A stretch of DNA of 64,000 nucleotides from JAOUJD01 sp963841815 (GCA_963841815.1 CAWJEE010000010.1:124001-188000), one strand, 5' to 3'; shown: positions 56,034-64,000, counted from the first letter of the stretch. Notes: generated by a model from the letters alone, not told the origin. Made by a program: numbers and translations.

Positions 56034-56800
56034 GCCTGAATCCGAAGATCCGCGGCTGGCGCGACCAGCGCGTCTGGGTGATCGGGGCGTCGACCGGCAT
56101 CGGCGCCGCGATTGCGCGCGACCTCATGAACGCCGGCGCGCGCGTCGCGCTGTCGGCCCGCTCGCGCGACCGGCTCGACGCGATCGCCAAGGGCACGGAC
56201 GCGATCGTGGCGCCCCTCGACATCACCGACCGCGCCGCCGTGCTCGACGCTGCGACGAAGGTGCGCGACGCGCTCGGGGCGCTCGACCTGGTCATCGTCC
56301 TGGCCGGCACCCACAGCCCGATGCGCGCCGACCAGTTCGATCGCGCCAAGGCCGACCAGTTGCTGGCGGTGAACCTGGTCGGGCCGCTGAACTGCCTGGA
56401 GGCGGTGCTGCCGGCGCTGCTGAAGCAGGGCCGGGGCGGCATCGCGCTGGTCGCGTCGGTGGCCGGCTACCGCGGCCTGCCGCAGGCGCTGATCTACGGG
56501 CCGAGCAAGGCCGCGCTGATCCACCTGGCCGAGGGCCTGTACCTCGACCTGCGCCGGCACGGCATCGGCGTCTACCTCGTCAACCCGGGCTTCGTCGACA
56601 CGCCGCTGACCCAGCGCAACGACTTCGCCATGCCCGCCCTGATGACCGCTGAAAAGGCCGCGCGCCGCACGCTGGACGGCATCGCCGCCGGTCGCTTCGA
56701 GATTCACTATCCGCGCCGCTTCACGTTCTGGCTGAAGCTGCTGCGCATCCTGCCGTACCCCGCCTATTTCTGGGCGGTCCGGCGCTTCACGGGAGCGTGA
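56030..56800 (+). CDS. Short-chain dehydrogenase/reductase
   Basis: 256 residues from GTG 56030. VWVIGASTGIGAAIARDL is the cofactor motif, then LVIVLAGTHSPM, the catalytic Ser in IALVASVAGYRGLPQALIYG and YGPSK, and a C-terminal hydrophobic tail (FTFWLKLLRILPYPAYFWAV) suggesting membrane association. It lies within the lipid-modification train with 4-bp overlaps on both sides, so it probably acts on a lipid-derived substrate. Confidence 0.92.
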   Translation: MSLNPKIRGWRDQRVWVIGASTGIGAAIARDLMNAGARVALSARSRDRLDAIAKGTDAIVAPLDITDRAAVLDAATKVRDALGALDLVIVLAGTHSPMRADQFDRAKADQLLAVNLVGPLNCLEAVLPALLKQGRGGIALVASVAGYRGLPQALIYGPSKAALIHLAEGLYLDLRRHGIGVYLVNPGFVDTPLTQRNDFAMPALMTAEKAARRTLDGIAAGRFEIHYPRRFTFWLKLLRILPYPAYFWAVRRFTGA

Positions 56801-57234
56801 CTGCGATGGACGACCCGCGCACAGCACGGCTGAAGGAGTTCTTCGAGACGCTGACGCCGGCAACCCTGGCGCGGCTGGACGAGTTCTATGCGCCGGACGC
56901 CCGCTTCAAGGATCCGTTCAACGAAGTCACCGGCGTGCGGGCGATCCGGGCGATCTTCGACGGGATGTACCGGCAGGTCGACCGGCCGCGCTTCGTGGTC
57001 ACCCGCAGCTTCGGCCAGGGCGACGACGCCTTCCTCGCCTGGGACTTCGTTTTCTGCTTCAAGGGTGACGCAAATCGGGAACAGACCATCCGGGGCGCGA
57101 CTCATATACAGTTCTCCACTGATGGTCGCGTCGCCGTGCACCGGGACTACTGGGACGCCGCCGAAGAGCTGTACGAAAAGCTGCCGGTGATAGGGTCGCT
57201 GATGCGCTGGTTGAAGCGTCGCGCCCGGCACTAA
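56797..57234 (+). CDS. NTF2-like (SnoaL-type) small protein
   Basis: 145 residues from GTG 56797 or 142 from ATG 56806. The cone fold is shown by FFETLTPATLARLDEFYAPD, ARFKDPFNEVTGVRAIRAIF and QFSTDGRVAVHRDYWDAAEE. These proteins are isomerases, hydratases or binding scaffolds. It overlaps the SDR by four bases and is followed by the diiron gene after 14 bp. Confidence 0.88.
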   Translation: MTAMDDPRTARLKEFFETLTPATLARLDEFYAPDARFKDPFNEVTGVRAIRAIFDGMYRQVDRPRFVVTRSFGQGDDAFLAWDFVFCFKGDANREQTIRGATHIQFSTDGRVAVHRDYWDAAEELYEKLPVIGSLMRWLKRRARH

Positions 57235-57248
57235 CCAAGGAAACCGTC

Positions 57249-58118
57249 ATGGCCTCGCTTCTCTACCCGGACCTGTTCCGGTCGCTCGAAGCCGTCCGCT
57301 GGAACATGGAGAAGGACGTTCCGTGGGACAAGTTCGACGCCAGCCTGCTCAACGACGACCAGGCGCGCACGATCAAGATGAACGCCATCACCGAGTGGTC
57401 CGCGCTGCCGGCCACGGAGATGTTCCTCCGCGACAACCGCGGCGACTCGGATTTCTCGGCGTTCATGTCGGTGTGGTTCTTCGAGGAGCAGAAGCACGCG
57501 CTGGTGCTGATGGAGTACCTGCGGCGCTTCCGCCCTGACCTCGTGCCGACCGAGGAGGAACTGCACGCCGTCCGCTTCGAGTTCGACCCGGCGCCGCGGC
57601 TCGAGACCCTTATGCTGCACTTCTGCGGCGAGATCCGGCTGAATCACTGGTACCGCCGGGCGGCCGAGTGGCACACGGAACCGGTGATCAAGGCCGTCTA
57701 CCGTCTCCTTTCGCAGGACGAGGCGCGCCACGGCGGCGCCTACCTGCGCTACATGAAGAAGTACCTCGGCGAGGTGGGCGACCAGGCCCGGGCGGCGTTC
57801 GCCAAGATCGGCGTCCTGATGGCCTCGGCCCGCCGCACGGACAAGGCGCTGCACCCGACCAATCTCCACGTCAACCAGTCGCTTTTCCCGAACGACACCG
57901 TACAATCGCGCCTCCCCGATCCGGGCTGGCTCGAACACTGGCTCGACGAACAAATACGGTTCGACAAAGAATGGGAGACCAAGGTCGTCGAGCGGATCCT
58001 GCACAACCTGTCGCTGCTGTTCGAGCGCACCTTCAATTCGGTCCAGGATCTGAATCGGTATCGCAAGGAGATTGCCGCGCGCCTGCAGTCCGGTGGCGCA
58101 GCGCCGCAGTCGGCCTGA
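57249..58118 (+). CDS. Ferritin-like diiron protein, desaturase/oxygenase-type
   Basis: 289 residues, one frame. The full diiron ligand set is present: E49, then E80-x-x-H83 (FEEQKH), E128, then E158-x-x-H161 (DEARH). Spacing fits acyl-ACP desaturase and related oxygenase folds rather than storage ferritin. The C-terminal half is helical and charged. It ends the light/lipid gene train (14 bp after the NTF2-like gene), so an oxygen-dependent step on an acyl chain is a reasonable inference; the substrate is not known. Confidence 0.85.
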   Translation: MASLLYPDLFRSLEAVRWNMEKDVPWDKFDASLLNDDQARTIKMNAITEWSALPATEMFLRDNRGDSDFSAFMSVWFFEEQKHALVLMEYLRRFRPDLVPTEEELHAVRFEFDPAPRLETLMLHFCGEIRLNHWYRRAAEWHTEPVIKAVYRLLSQDEARHGGAYLRYMKKYLGEVGDQARAAFAKIGVLMASARRTDKALHPTNLHVNQSLFPNDTVQSRLPDPGWLEHWLDEQIRFDKEWETKVVERILHNLSLLFERTFNSVQDLNRYRKEIAARLQSGGAAPQSA

Positions 58119-58197
58119 GCGCGCGCGGCCGCTCCGAAGCGCGCAGCGCGGAGGGTCGTTCAGTGACCGCGTCCGCTCCATCGCGCGGAGTCGCCCG

Positions 58198-59191
58198 GTG
58201 ATTCCGCGCCACGTCCCGCTAGTCGAAACCACCCGTGGCGGCACCACGGAGTGCGTGCATTACGGTTCGATTGCCGTCACCGACCCGTCCGGCCGGCTGA
58301 TCACCGCCGTCGGGGATCCCGACTCGCTCAACTTCACCCGCTCGGCGTTGAAGCCCCTGCAGGCGCTGCCGTTCGTCGAGGACGGCGGCATGGAACGCTA
58401 CGGTTTCACGTCGCACGAGCTGGCGACTGATGTGCTCGAGCCACAGCGGCGAGGCGATGCACGTCGCCATCGTCCAGCGCATCCTGGCGAAAGCCGGCGC
58501 CGACGCATCGCAGCTGCAGTGCGGCTGCCACGCGCCGAGCTTCTTCACCGCCACCGAGACGACGCCACCGGCCGGTGCCCAGTGGTCTGCCCTGCATCAC
58601 AACTGCTCGGGCAAGCACGCGGGCTTCCTCGCGTACTGCCGGATGCATGATCAACCGTTCGAGACCTACCTCGACCCAGGGCATCCGCTGCAGCAGCGCA
58701 TCCGCACGACCGTGGCGCGCTTCGGCAACGGCGAGGGCCTGGCGTGGGGCATCGACGGCTGCAGCGCGCCGAACTGCGCCATGCCGCTCAAGCGTCTGGC
58801 GCAGACGTATGCGCGCATCGCGGCCGGCGACGCGCCCGAGCTGCGCGCGCTCTTCTTCGCGATGTCCCGTCACCCGGATCTCGTGTCCGGCACGCGCCGG
58901 ATGGACCTCGCGATCATGCAGGCCGGCGCGGGCGACTGGGTCAGCAAGGCAGGCGCCGACGGCATGCAGGCGATCGGCGTGCAATCCAAGGGCATGGGCA
59001 TCGCGATCCGCATCGCCGACGGCAACCCGCGCGCGCTGCACGCCGCGACCGTCGCCGCGCTGGAGCAGCTGGGCCTGCTCGACGATCCGAGCGGCACCCC
59101 GCTGGCGGCCTACGACTGCCCGCCGATCCGCAACTATCGGGGCATCGAAACCGGCGGAGTGGTGCCGGTGTTCAAGCTGCGCAGCGCCTGA
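58198..59191 (+). CDS. L-asparaginase II-family protein (frameshift near 58430)
   Basis: About 330 residues from GTG 58198. The family pattern is clear: VPLVETTRGGTTECVHYGSI, DSLNFTRSALKPLQALPF, then after one extra base LMCSSHSGEAMHVAIVQRIL, HHNCSGKHAGFLAYC, GIDGCSAPNCAMPLKRLAQT and GAGDWVSKAGADGMQAIGVQ. This is the thermolabile (AnsA/PF06089) group, which hydrolyses asparagine to aspartate; it is not related to the E. coli type II drug enzyme. Confidence 0.88.
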
Positions 59192-59200
59192 CGCGCGGAG

Positions 59201-59863
59201 TCAGCCGAGCGCCACCCCGCCGCGCGGCGAGCGGATCACGGCAGCGAGGCACTTCGGTCCCGACTTCAGGTCCACCGGCCCCGCGATCCTCAGTTCGCGG
59301 AACAGCGCGACGATGCCGCTGGTGCCGAGCACCGCGGCGGGATGCGACAAGTGCAGCGACACCAGTTCGCACCCGCTGTCGGGAAGCACGTCGCAGGGGT
59401 GATGGACGACACCGTCGTCGCCTTCCTCCCACTGGATCGCCGTCGGCAGGACGCCGCCCCACGCGAGCGACCCGTCGTCCGGCACCGAGATCTTCCAGCG
59501 AAACGCGTTGCGCACCATCGGCATGATCTCGCCGAGATCGGGCACGCGCGCGCACGCGGACGCGAGCGACGGCGTGCGAACGACCCACGTGATCAGCGCC
59601 GGGGCGGTCTCGAGGCGCGCCTGCATCTCGGGCTCGTCGAGCGAGAACCAGCGCGGACGCGCCGGCGCCTGCCCGGCAGGGTCGATCGCGATCACCTCCA
59701 GGTAGCAGCGCGGTCCGAGGCGTAGCAGCGCGTTGTGCGTGCCCATCGCGACGTGCTGACCGCCGGGCACCGGTCGCGCGCCGAGTCGTTCTTCCACCCA
59801 CGCGACACCGGCGTCGAGCGACGTCGCGGCGATGACGATGTGATCGAGTTCGCTGCGTTCCAT
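59201..59863 (-). CDS. VOC/glyoxalase-like domain protein
   Basis: 220 residues from ATG 59863. ERSELDHIVIAATSLDAGVA opens a glyoxalase-like domain (PF13468 type): HNALLRLGPRCYLEVIAID, then FSLDEPEMQARLE and a C-terminal repeat of the fold (GCELVSLHLSHPAAV). Metal-type residues (H in DHIVIA, E in YLEVIAID) are present. Substrate unknown. It is convergent with the asparaginase gene, 10 bp apart. Confidence 0.85.
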   Translation of the reverse strand: MERSELDHIVIAATSLDAGVAWVEERLGARPVPGGQHVAMGTHNALLRLGPRCYLEVIAIDPAGQAPARPRWFSLDEPEMQARLETAPALITWVVRTPSLASACARVPDLGEIMPMVRNAFRWKISVPDDGSLAWGGVLPTAIQWEEGDDGVVHHPCDVLPDSGCELVSLHLSHPAAVLGTSGIVALFRELRIAGPVDLKSGPKCLAAVIRSPRGGVALG

Positions 59864-59928
59864 CACGCCAGCTTCGGGCGCTCGGCGCGCCGGGCCGGCG
59901 CGCCGCTCCAGGGTGAAAGCCGGCCGGA

Positions 59929-61242
59929 TCACCGCCCGAGGATGCCTCGCAGGATGTTGACCGGGTCGGGCAGTTTGTCTTCCTGCTTCTTCTCCGCGGC
60001 GGCCGGCGCGGCCGGGTCCTGCGCCTGGGACTGCGGACGGCCGCCGGAACCGCGCTGCATCTCGCTCATGTCCATGCCGAGCATCGCGTTCGCGACGCTC
60101 TTCACGCGCACCTTCACCGCCCACTGCGGCTCCCACGCGATCTTCGGATCCGTGGGCCGCGGCGGATGCACGAGGTTCAGTTCGTTGCCGTAGGCGATCA
60201 TCCGCAGCATCGCGCCACCGCCTTCGCCGAAGATGCCTTTCGGCACGGCGCAGCGGGTGACCGTCGGCGCGAGCAGCACTTTCTCCTGCAGCCAGCGATC
60301 GACCGCCGGGTTGGTCTGGTAGTCGACCAGGCCCGAACCGGTCTCCGGCACCTCGCTCGACGTCCAGAACACCATCTCCGGATCCGAGCCGCCGCCCATG
60401 CCGCCCTTCGCCCCCATCGCGGCGATGAAGTACGCGCGCGCGGTGGGCAAGGCCGCCCACTCGAGCTGGGTGGAGCCGCCGGCGTCGGTCTGCTTCAGCG
60501 CGATCTCCGGCATGATGTCCTGCGCGGCGGGGATGCCGAACTTGAAGCCTTCCGGCACGCCCTGCCCGGTGAACGCGTGCTCGCCGACGAGCGAGGCGTT
60601 GGGCGGAACCATGCGCGCGTCCGGTTCGTTCGGCCACAACGGCCGGCCCGCCGCGCTGTGCGCCCCGCGTTGCGTGGCACGGCGCGACACGAAGAACTTG
60701 CCGTACTCGTCCGGCTTCGCGGTCGCCATGTCGAGCACGCGCGGCTGGCCCGCGCGCACCGTTTCGCCACAGCCCCAGTAGAGGTACATCTTGCCCTTGG
60801 GTCGCTCGTACTCGTGCGGCACGACCGAATCGTCGGTGGGCGCCGGCGTCGGCTTGTCGATCTTCGGCGAGACCAGTTTCAGCGTCGGCGCGAGCTGCGT
60901 GCCCGCCGGCACGGCCTGCAGCGCCTCGGCCAGCGACGGGTTGCGGCTGGTGTACAGCGTGACGTCGACCCAGCGCCCGGCCGAACTCGTCTGCGTGTTG
61001 CCGAATGCGTTCTTCGCGCCCTGCCCGCCGCCGAACATGCCGCCCATCATCGACATCGGGCTGGCTCCCGGGCCACCGCCCATGCCGGGCATGCCGAACC
61101 CGGAGAACGTCGCGACGTCGATCCACGCCTGCGACACCGGCGGCTTCACGACCTGGGTCGGGCCCTTGCCTGCCTGCGCGCCTGCCACGCCGGCCGCGAG
61201 CGCCATGCCTATTCCGAGCAACGAGCGGTTCCGGTTGTTCAT
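59929..61242 (-). CDS. Exported protein of unknown function with Gly/Met-rich segment
   Basis: 437 residues. A signal peptide (SLLGIGMALAAGVAGAQA) is followed by a Gly/Met-rich stretch at about residues 48-75 (GMPGMGGGPGASPMSMMGG) and a larger beta-rich body containing GKMYLYWGCGETVRAGQPRV, AAGRPLWPNEPDAR and LVGEHAFTGQGVPEGFKFGI. The C-terminal 35 residues are charged and Ala/Pro-rich. Family not recognised; homologues with the Y-WGCGE-V motif are probably a conserved periplasmic family. It is divergent from the CBS gene. Confidence 0.75.
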   Translation of the reverse strand: MNNRNRSLLGIGMALAAGVAGAQAGKGPTQVVKPPVSQAWIDVATFSGFGMPGMGGGPGASPMSMMGGMFGGGQGAKNAFGNTQTSSAGRWVDVTLYTSRNPSLAEALQAVPAGTQLAPTLKLVSPKIDKPTPAPTDDSVVPHEYERPKGKMYLYWGCGETVRAGQPRVLDMATAKPDEYGKFFVSRRATQRGAHSAAGRPLWPNEPDARMVPPNASLVGEHAFTGQGVPEGFKFGIPAAQDIMPEIALKQTDAGGSTQLEWAALPTARAYFIAAMGAKGGMGGGSDPEMVFWTSSEVPETGSGLVDYQTNPAVDRWLQEKVLLAPTVTRCAVPKGIFGEGGGAMLRMIAYGNELNLVHPPRPTDPKIAWEPQWAVKVRVKSVANAMLGMDMSEMQRGSGGRPQSQAQDPAAPAAAEKKQEDKLPDPVNILRGILGR

Positions 61243-61343
61243 GCTTCCCTCCGAGGACTCGACACAGGTGACGACATCAACTTGGCCATTCTCGACCGCC
61301 CGCAGCCGCTTTCAGTAGCGCCAAGAGGGGGTCCGGGGCCTCT

Positions 61344-61357
61344 TTGACCGCGGTCAG
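61344..61357. promoter_or_regulatory. FNR/DNR-type box upstream of the CBS-domain gene
   Basis: TTGAC-CGCG-GTCAG matches the TTGAC-N4-GTCAA form recognised by FNR/DNR-family regulators, with one mismatch. A -10-like TAGCCT lies at 61379-61384, which puts the transcription start near 61391 and the box centre near -41, the class II activating position. No -35 is evident, as expected for an activated promoter. Confidence 0.55.
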
Positions 61358-61421
61358 TGCAACGGCCGCGGCACTTCCTAGCCTGAATCTACCAGCGCCA
61401 CGGAATCGAGGAGACCCTCCC

Positions 61422-61886
61422 ATGAGATCACAGAGCCTGAAGATCAGGGACGTTGCAGTACACCAGCCGGTGACGGCGCGCGTCAGCGAGTCGATCGGCA
61501 CCTGCGCCCGCCGGATGCACGACGAACACGTCGGCTGCCTGGTGGTCGTGGAACAGAACGACGGCTCCGAGTTCCCGGTCGGCATGCTGACCGACCGCGA
61601 CATCGCCATCGAGGTCGTCGCATTCGGCCTCGACCCGGCGACGATGACCGCGGGCGACGTGATGAGCGAGCGGCCGGCCGTGGTGGAGGAGGACGACGAC
61701 CTGCTCGACGCGCTGGCGCACATGCGCGAGCGCGGCGTGCGGCGACTGCCCGTCGTGCGGCCCGATGGCGCGCTCACCGGAATGCTCGCGCTCGACAACC
61801 TGCTCGAGGCGCTCGGCGAGGAAATCGACGGCGTCGTCGGCGTGATGCGGGCGCAGCGCACGAAGGAACTGCGGTTGCGGTCCTGA
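61422..61886 (+). CDS. Two-CBS-domain protein
   Basis: 154 residues containing two CBS repeats and little else: HVGCLVVVEQNDGSEFPVGM with LTDRDIAIEVV in the first, and GVRRLPVVRPDGALTGMLAL with DNLLEAL in the second. Such stand-alone proteins bind adenylates and act as energy or stress sensors. The gene has its own promoter region with an FNR-like box, so oxygen-limited expression is inferred. ATG 61422 follows GGAGACC. Confidence 0.92.
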   Translation: MRSQSLKIRDVAVHQPVTARVSESIGTCARRMHDEHVGCLVVVEQNDGSEFPVGMLTDRDIAIEVVAFGLDPATMTAGDVMSERPAVVEEDDDLLDALAHMRERGVRRLPVVRPDGALTGMLALDNLLEALGEEIDGVVGVMRAQRTKELRLRS

Positions 61887-61914
61887 CGGAACCCGCACCC
61901 GTCGATCCGGACCG

Positions 61915-62892
61915 ATGGCAGCCAGCAACGCCCGCATCGCCGCCGTCTTCGAGGAGATCGCCGACCTGCTCGAGGTGCAGGGCGAGAACCCGTTCCGGAT
62001 CCGCGCCTATCGCAACGCGGCGCGCACGGTGAACCAGCAGCGCCCGGCGTTCGCGGAACGCGCCGCACGCGGCGAGGAACTCGGCAAGCTCGCCGGGGTC
62101 GGCGCCGACCTCGACGCCAAGATCCACGAGATCGCGCGCACGGGCAACTGCGAACTGCTGCAGGAACTGCGGCGCGCCGTGCCCCGCGGCACGGCCTCGC
62201 TGCTGCGGATTCCCGGCCTGGGGCCGAAGCGCGTGCGCGCACTGTCGGAACGGCTCGACATCCACACGCCCGTGCAGTTGCGGGAGGCCGCGCAGAGCGG
62301 ACGCATGCAGGCGCTGCGCGGCTTCGGCCCGAAGACGACGGCCCACGTGCTGCGCGCGCTGGCGACCGACCGCAGCAAGAAGGAGCGCGTGCCGCTCGCG
62401 CTCGCGCAGCGCGACGCCCGGGCGGTGCTCGATCACATGCGAAGCGCGCCGGGCATCGCCGACGTCGTCGTGGCCGGCAGCATCCGCCGCCAACGCCCGA
62501 CCGTCGGCGACATCGACCTGCTCGCGATAGGGACCGGCGGTGAAGGGATCGCACGCCACTTCGCCGGCTTCCCTCGCTTCCGCGAGATCCTCGCCGAGGG
62601 CGCGACCAAGGCAAGCGCCGTGCTCGACAGCGGAATGCAGGTCGACCTGCGCGTGGTTCCGGCCGACAGCTTCGGCGCCGCGCTGCTCTACTTCACCGGC
62701 CCGAAGGCGTTCAACATCGAGCTGCGCAAGCGCGCGATCGACCGGGGGCTGAAGCTCAACGAGTACGGTCTCTACGACGGCACGCGGCGGGTCGCCGGCG
62801 GGACCGAGGCCTCGGTGCTCGACGCCCTCGGCGTCGGCTGGGTCGCGCCGGAAGCGCGCGACGCGGCGGTGGACACGCTCGTGCTCGCCTGA
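61915..62892 (+). CDS. Short DNA polymerase X-family protein without PHP domain
   Basis: 325 residues, 28 bp after the CBS gene. Domains are an N-terminal 8-kDa-like region with helix-hairpin-helix motifs (LLRIPGLGPKRVRALSERL; LRGFGPKTTAHVLRAL) and a nucleotidyltransferase core with the catalytic acids in GSIRRQRPTVGDIDLLAI and VDLRVV. The YFTGPKAFNIELRKRAIDRG block matches polymerase-beta YFTGS..FN. Most bacterial PolX proteins are about 570 residues with a C-terminal PHP exonuclease; here a stop at 62892 is followed only by the argS leader, so the PHP domain is truly absent. Gap-filling repair synthesis is the likely role. Confidence 0.88.
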   Translation: MAASNARIAAVFEEIADLLEVQGENPFRIRAYRNAARTVNQQRPAFAERAARGEELGKLAGVGADLDAKIHEIARTGNCELLQELRRAVPRGTASLLRIPGLGPKRVRALSERLDIHTPVQLREAAQSGRMQALRGFGPKTTAHVLRALATDRSKKERVPLALAQRDARAVLDHMRSAPGIADVVVAGSIRRQRPTVGDIDLLAIGTGGEGIARHFAGFPRFREILAEGATKASAVLDSGMQVDLRVVPADSFGAALLYFTGPKAFNIELRKRAIDRGLKLNEYGLYDGTRRVAGGTEASVLDALGVGWVAPEARDAAVDTLVLA

Positions 62893-62990
62893 CCCGGTCC
62901 GGCTCGACCACGTCGACCTGCGGCTCCGGATGCCGCCGGTCGGTAGAATTCGCGCCTTTGCCCGCCGCCGTTGCCAGGCACTCCCCGCGC

Positions 62991-64000
62991 ATGCTCACCC
63001 AACAGAAGCTCCAGGTCATCGCCCTGCTCCGCCAGGCACTCGCGGGGCTCGGCGTCGCCGAAGCGAACGTCGTGCTGGAGCGGCCGAAGGTCGAGGCCCA
63101 CGGCGACGTCGCGACCAACGTGGCGCTGCAGATCGCGAAGGGCCTGAAGCGCAACCCGCGCGACGTCGCCACGGCGATCGTCGACGCGCTGAAGGTCAAC
63201 CCGGCGGCGTCCGGCCTGATCGAATCGGCCGAGGTCGCGGGACCGGGCTTCATCAACCTGCGCATCGCGCCGGCGGCCAAGCTCGAGGTCGTGCGGCAGG
63301 CGCTGCGCGAGCGCGACTGCTTCGGAACGTCGTCGGAACACGCCGGGCATCGGGTGATGGTGGAGTTCGTGTCGGCCAATCCGACCGGTCCGCTGCACCT
63401 CGGCCACGCGCGCCAGGCGGCGCTCGGCGACGCCCTCGCCAACCTGCTCGGTGCGCAGGGCTGGCAGGTGTCGCGCGAGTTCTACTACAACGACGCCGGC
63501 GTGCAGATCGCCAACCTCGCGCTGTCGGTCCAGGCGCGCGCGCGCGAACTGCTCGGCGAAGCGATCGAGTTTCCCGAGACCGGCTATCGCGGTGAATACA
63601 TCGTCGAGATCGCGCGCGAGTTCCTCGCCAAGGGCACCGCGCCCGTGCGCGACGGCGAACCGGTGACGGCCAGCGGCGATCCCGAGGACATCGACGCGGT
63701 GCGGCGCTTCGCGGTCGCCTGCCTGCGCAACGAGCAGGACCGCGACCTCGCCGCGCTCGGCGTCGCCTTCGACAACTACTACCTCGAGTCGTCGCTGTAC
63801 CTGGACGGCAAGGTCGAGGCCGCGGTCGACGCGATGGTGAAGTCGGGCATGACGTTCGAGGCCGACGGCGCGCTGTGGCTCAAGACGACGGAGATCGGCG
63901 ACGTCGGCGGCATGGGCGGCCCGGCGATCGACGACAAGGACCGCGTGATGCGGAAGTCGGACGGCAGCTACACCTACTTCGTGCCCGACGTCGCGTATCA
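62991..64000 (+). CDS. argS: Arginyl-tRNA synthetase, N-terminal part (runs off right edge)
   Basis: 336 codons from ATG 62991 to the window end. The N-terminal Add1 domain (GDVATNVALQIAKGLKRNPR) precedes the class I catalytic core: VEFVSANPTGPLHLGHARQA carries the HIGH-type HLGH, followed by FYYNDAGVQIANLALSVQAR. The last residues (DGSYTYFVPDVAY) are the conserved KSDG.YTY block of ArgRS. A TAGAAT hexamer at 62944-62949 is a plausible -10 for its own promoter. Confidence 0.97.
   Translation, partial: MLTQQKLQVIALLRQALAGLGVAEANVVLERPKVEAHGDVATNVALQIAKGLKRNPRDVATAIVDALKVNPAASGLIESAEVAGPGFINLRIAPAAKLEVVRQALRERDCFGTSSEHAGHRVMVEFVSANPTGPLHLGHARQAALGDALANLLGAQGWQVSREFYYNDAGVQIANLALSVQARARELLGEAIEFPETGYRGEYIVEIAREFLAKGTAPVRDGEPVTASGDPEDIDAVRRFAVACLRNEQDRDLAALGVAFDNYYLESSLYLDGKVEAAVDAMVKSGMTFEADGALWLKTTEIGDVGGMGGPAIDDKDRVMRKSDGSYTYFVPDVAY

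Overview
The window is one contiguous piece of a GC-rich proteobacterial chromosome. Gene order (tRNA-Tyr, tRNA-Gly, tRNA-Thr, tuf, tRNA-Trp, secE, nusG, rplK, rplA, rplJ, rplL, rpoB, rpoC), a type II secretion locus with gspC divergent from gspG-N/D-F, PhaM, and the protein sequences point to a betaproteobacterium, most likely Burkholderiales-like. The genus cannot be settled from the sequence alone. No insertion sequence, prophage, integrase, CRISPR array or rRNA gene was recognised.

Layout. 1-11.9 kb (minus strand): the transcription/translation block, from a near-consensus sigma-70 promoter at about 11.86-11.89 kb through three tRNAs, tuf, tRNA-Trp, secE, nusG, four ribosomal protein genes and rpoB to rpoC, which runs off the left edge. 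12.0-15.0 kb: a LytTR response regulator with its LytS/AlgZ-type kinase and a small membrane protein. 15.0-16.9 kb: an Lrp-type regulator divergent from hppD (tyrosine catabolism). 16.9-29.7 kb: an exported EF-hand protein, gspC, and the divergent gspGHIJKLMNDEF operon. 29.7-32.4 kb: a minus-strand envelope glycosylation trio (GT2, LAB_N, GT39). 32.5-35.7 kb: an aminotransferase and an M3 peptidase, convergent. 35.9-39.5 kb: a DUF1800/DUF1501 export pair and a membrane protein. 39.7-46.8 kb: a fused indolepyruvate oxidoreductase, a small unknown protein, a DUF3108 protein, a fumarylacetoacetase-family hydrolase and PhaM. 46.8-58.1 kb: a MerR-type B12-binding regulator (LitR/CarH family) and SDR facing a long rightward gene train: glutathione peroxidase, folE2, FAD oxidoreductase, DUF1365, cyclopropane-synthase-like methyltransferase, chalcone-isomerase-like, MFS, DUF3833, SDR, NTF2-like and a diiron protein. 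58.2-64 kb: asparaginase, a VOC-fold protein, a secreted unknown, a CBS protein behind an FNR-like box, a short polymerase-X and the start of argS.

The most interesting unit is 47.7-58.1 kb. The regulator keeps all four residues that bind adenosylcobalamin in CarH (W, E, H and the axial H), and a perfect TTTGTC-N3-GACAAA palindrome lies between it and the gene train. I infer a light or photo-oxidative response that remodels membrane fatty acids. Hydrolase, dioxygenase and ferredoxin-oxidoreductase genes for aromatic amino acid breakdown are scattered over 15-46 kb rather than in one operon.

Caution: many conserved genes (tuf, the two-component pair, gspJ/L/N/D, both glycosyltransferases, the aminotransferase, the FAD/DUF1365/CFA genes and others) are broken by one-base shifts, while both frames stay fully conserved. 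Several shifts look like an extra C or G in the same local context. I read them as sequence errors rather than gene decay, and give whole-gene spans.
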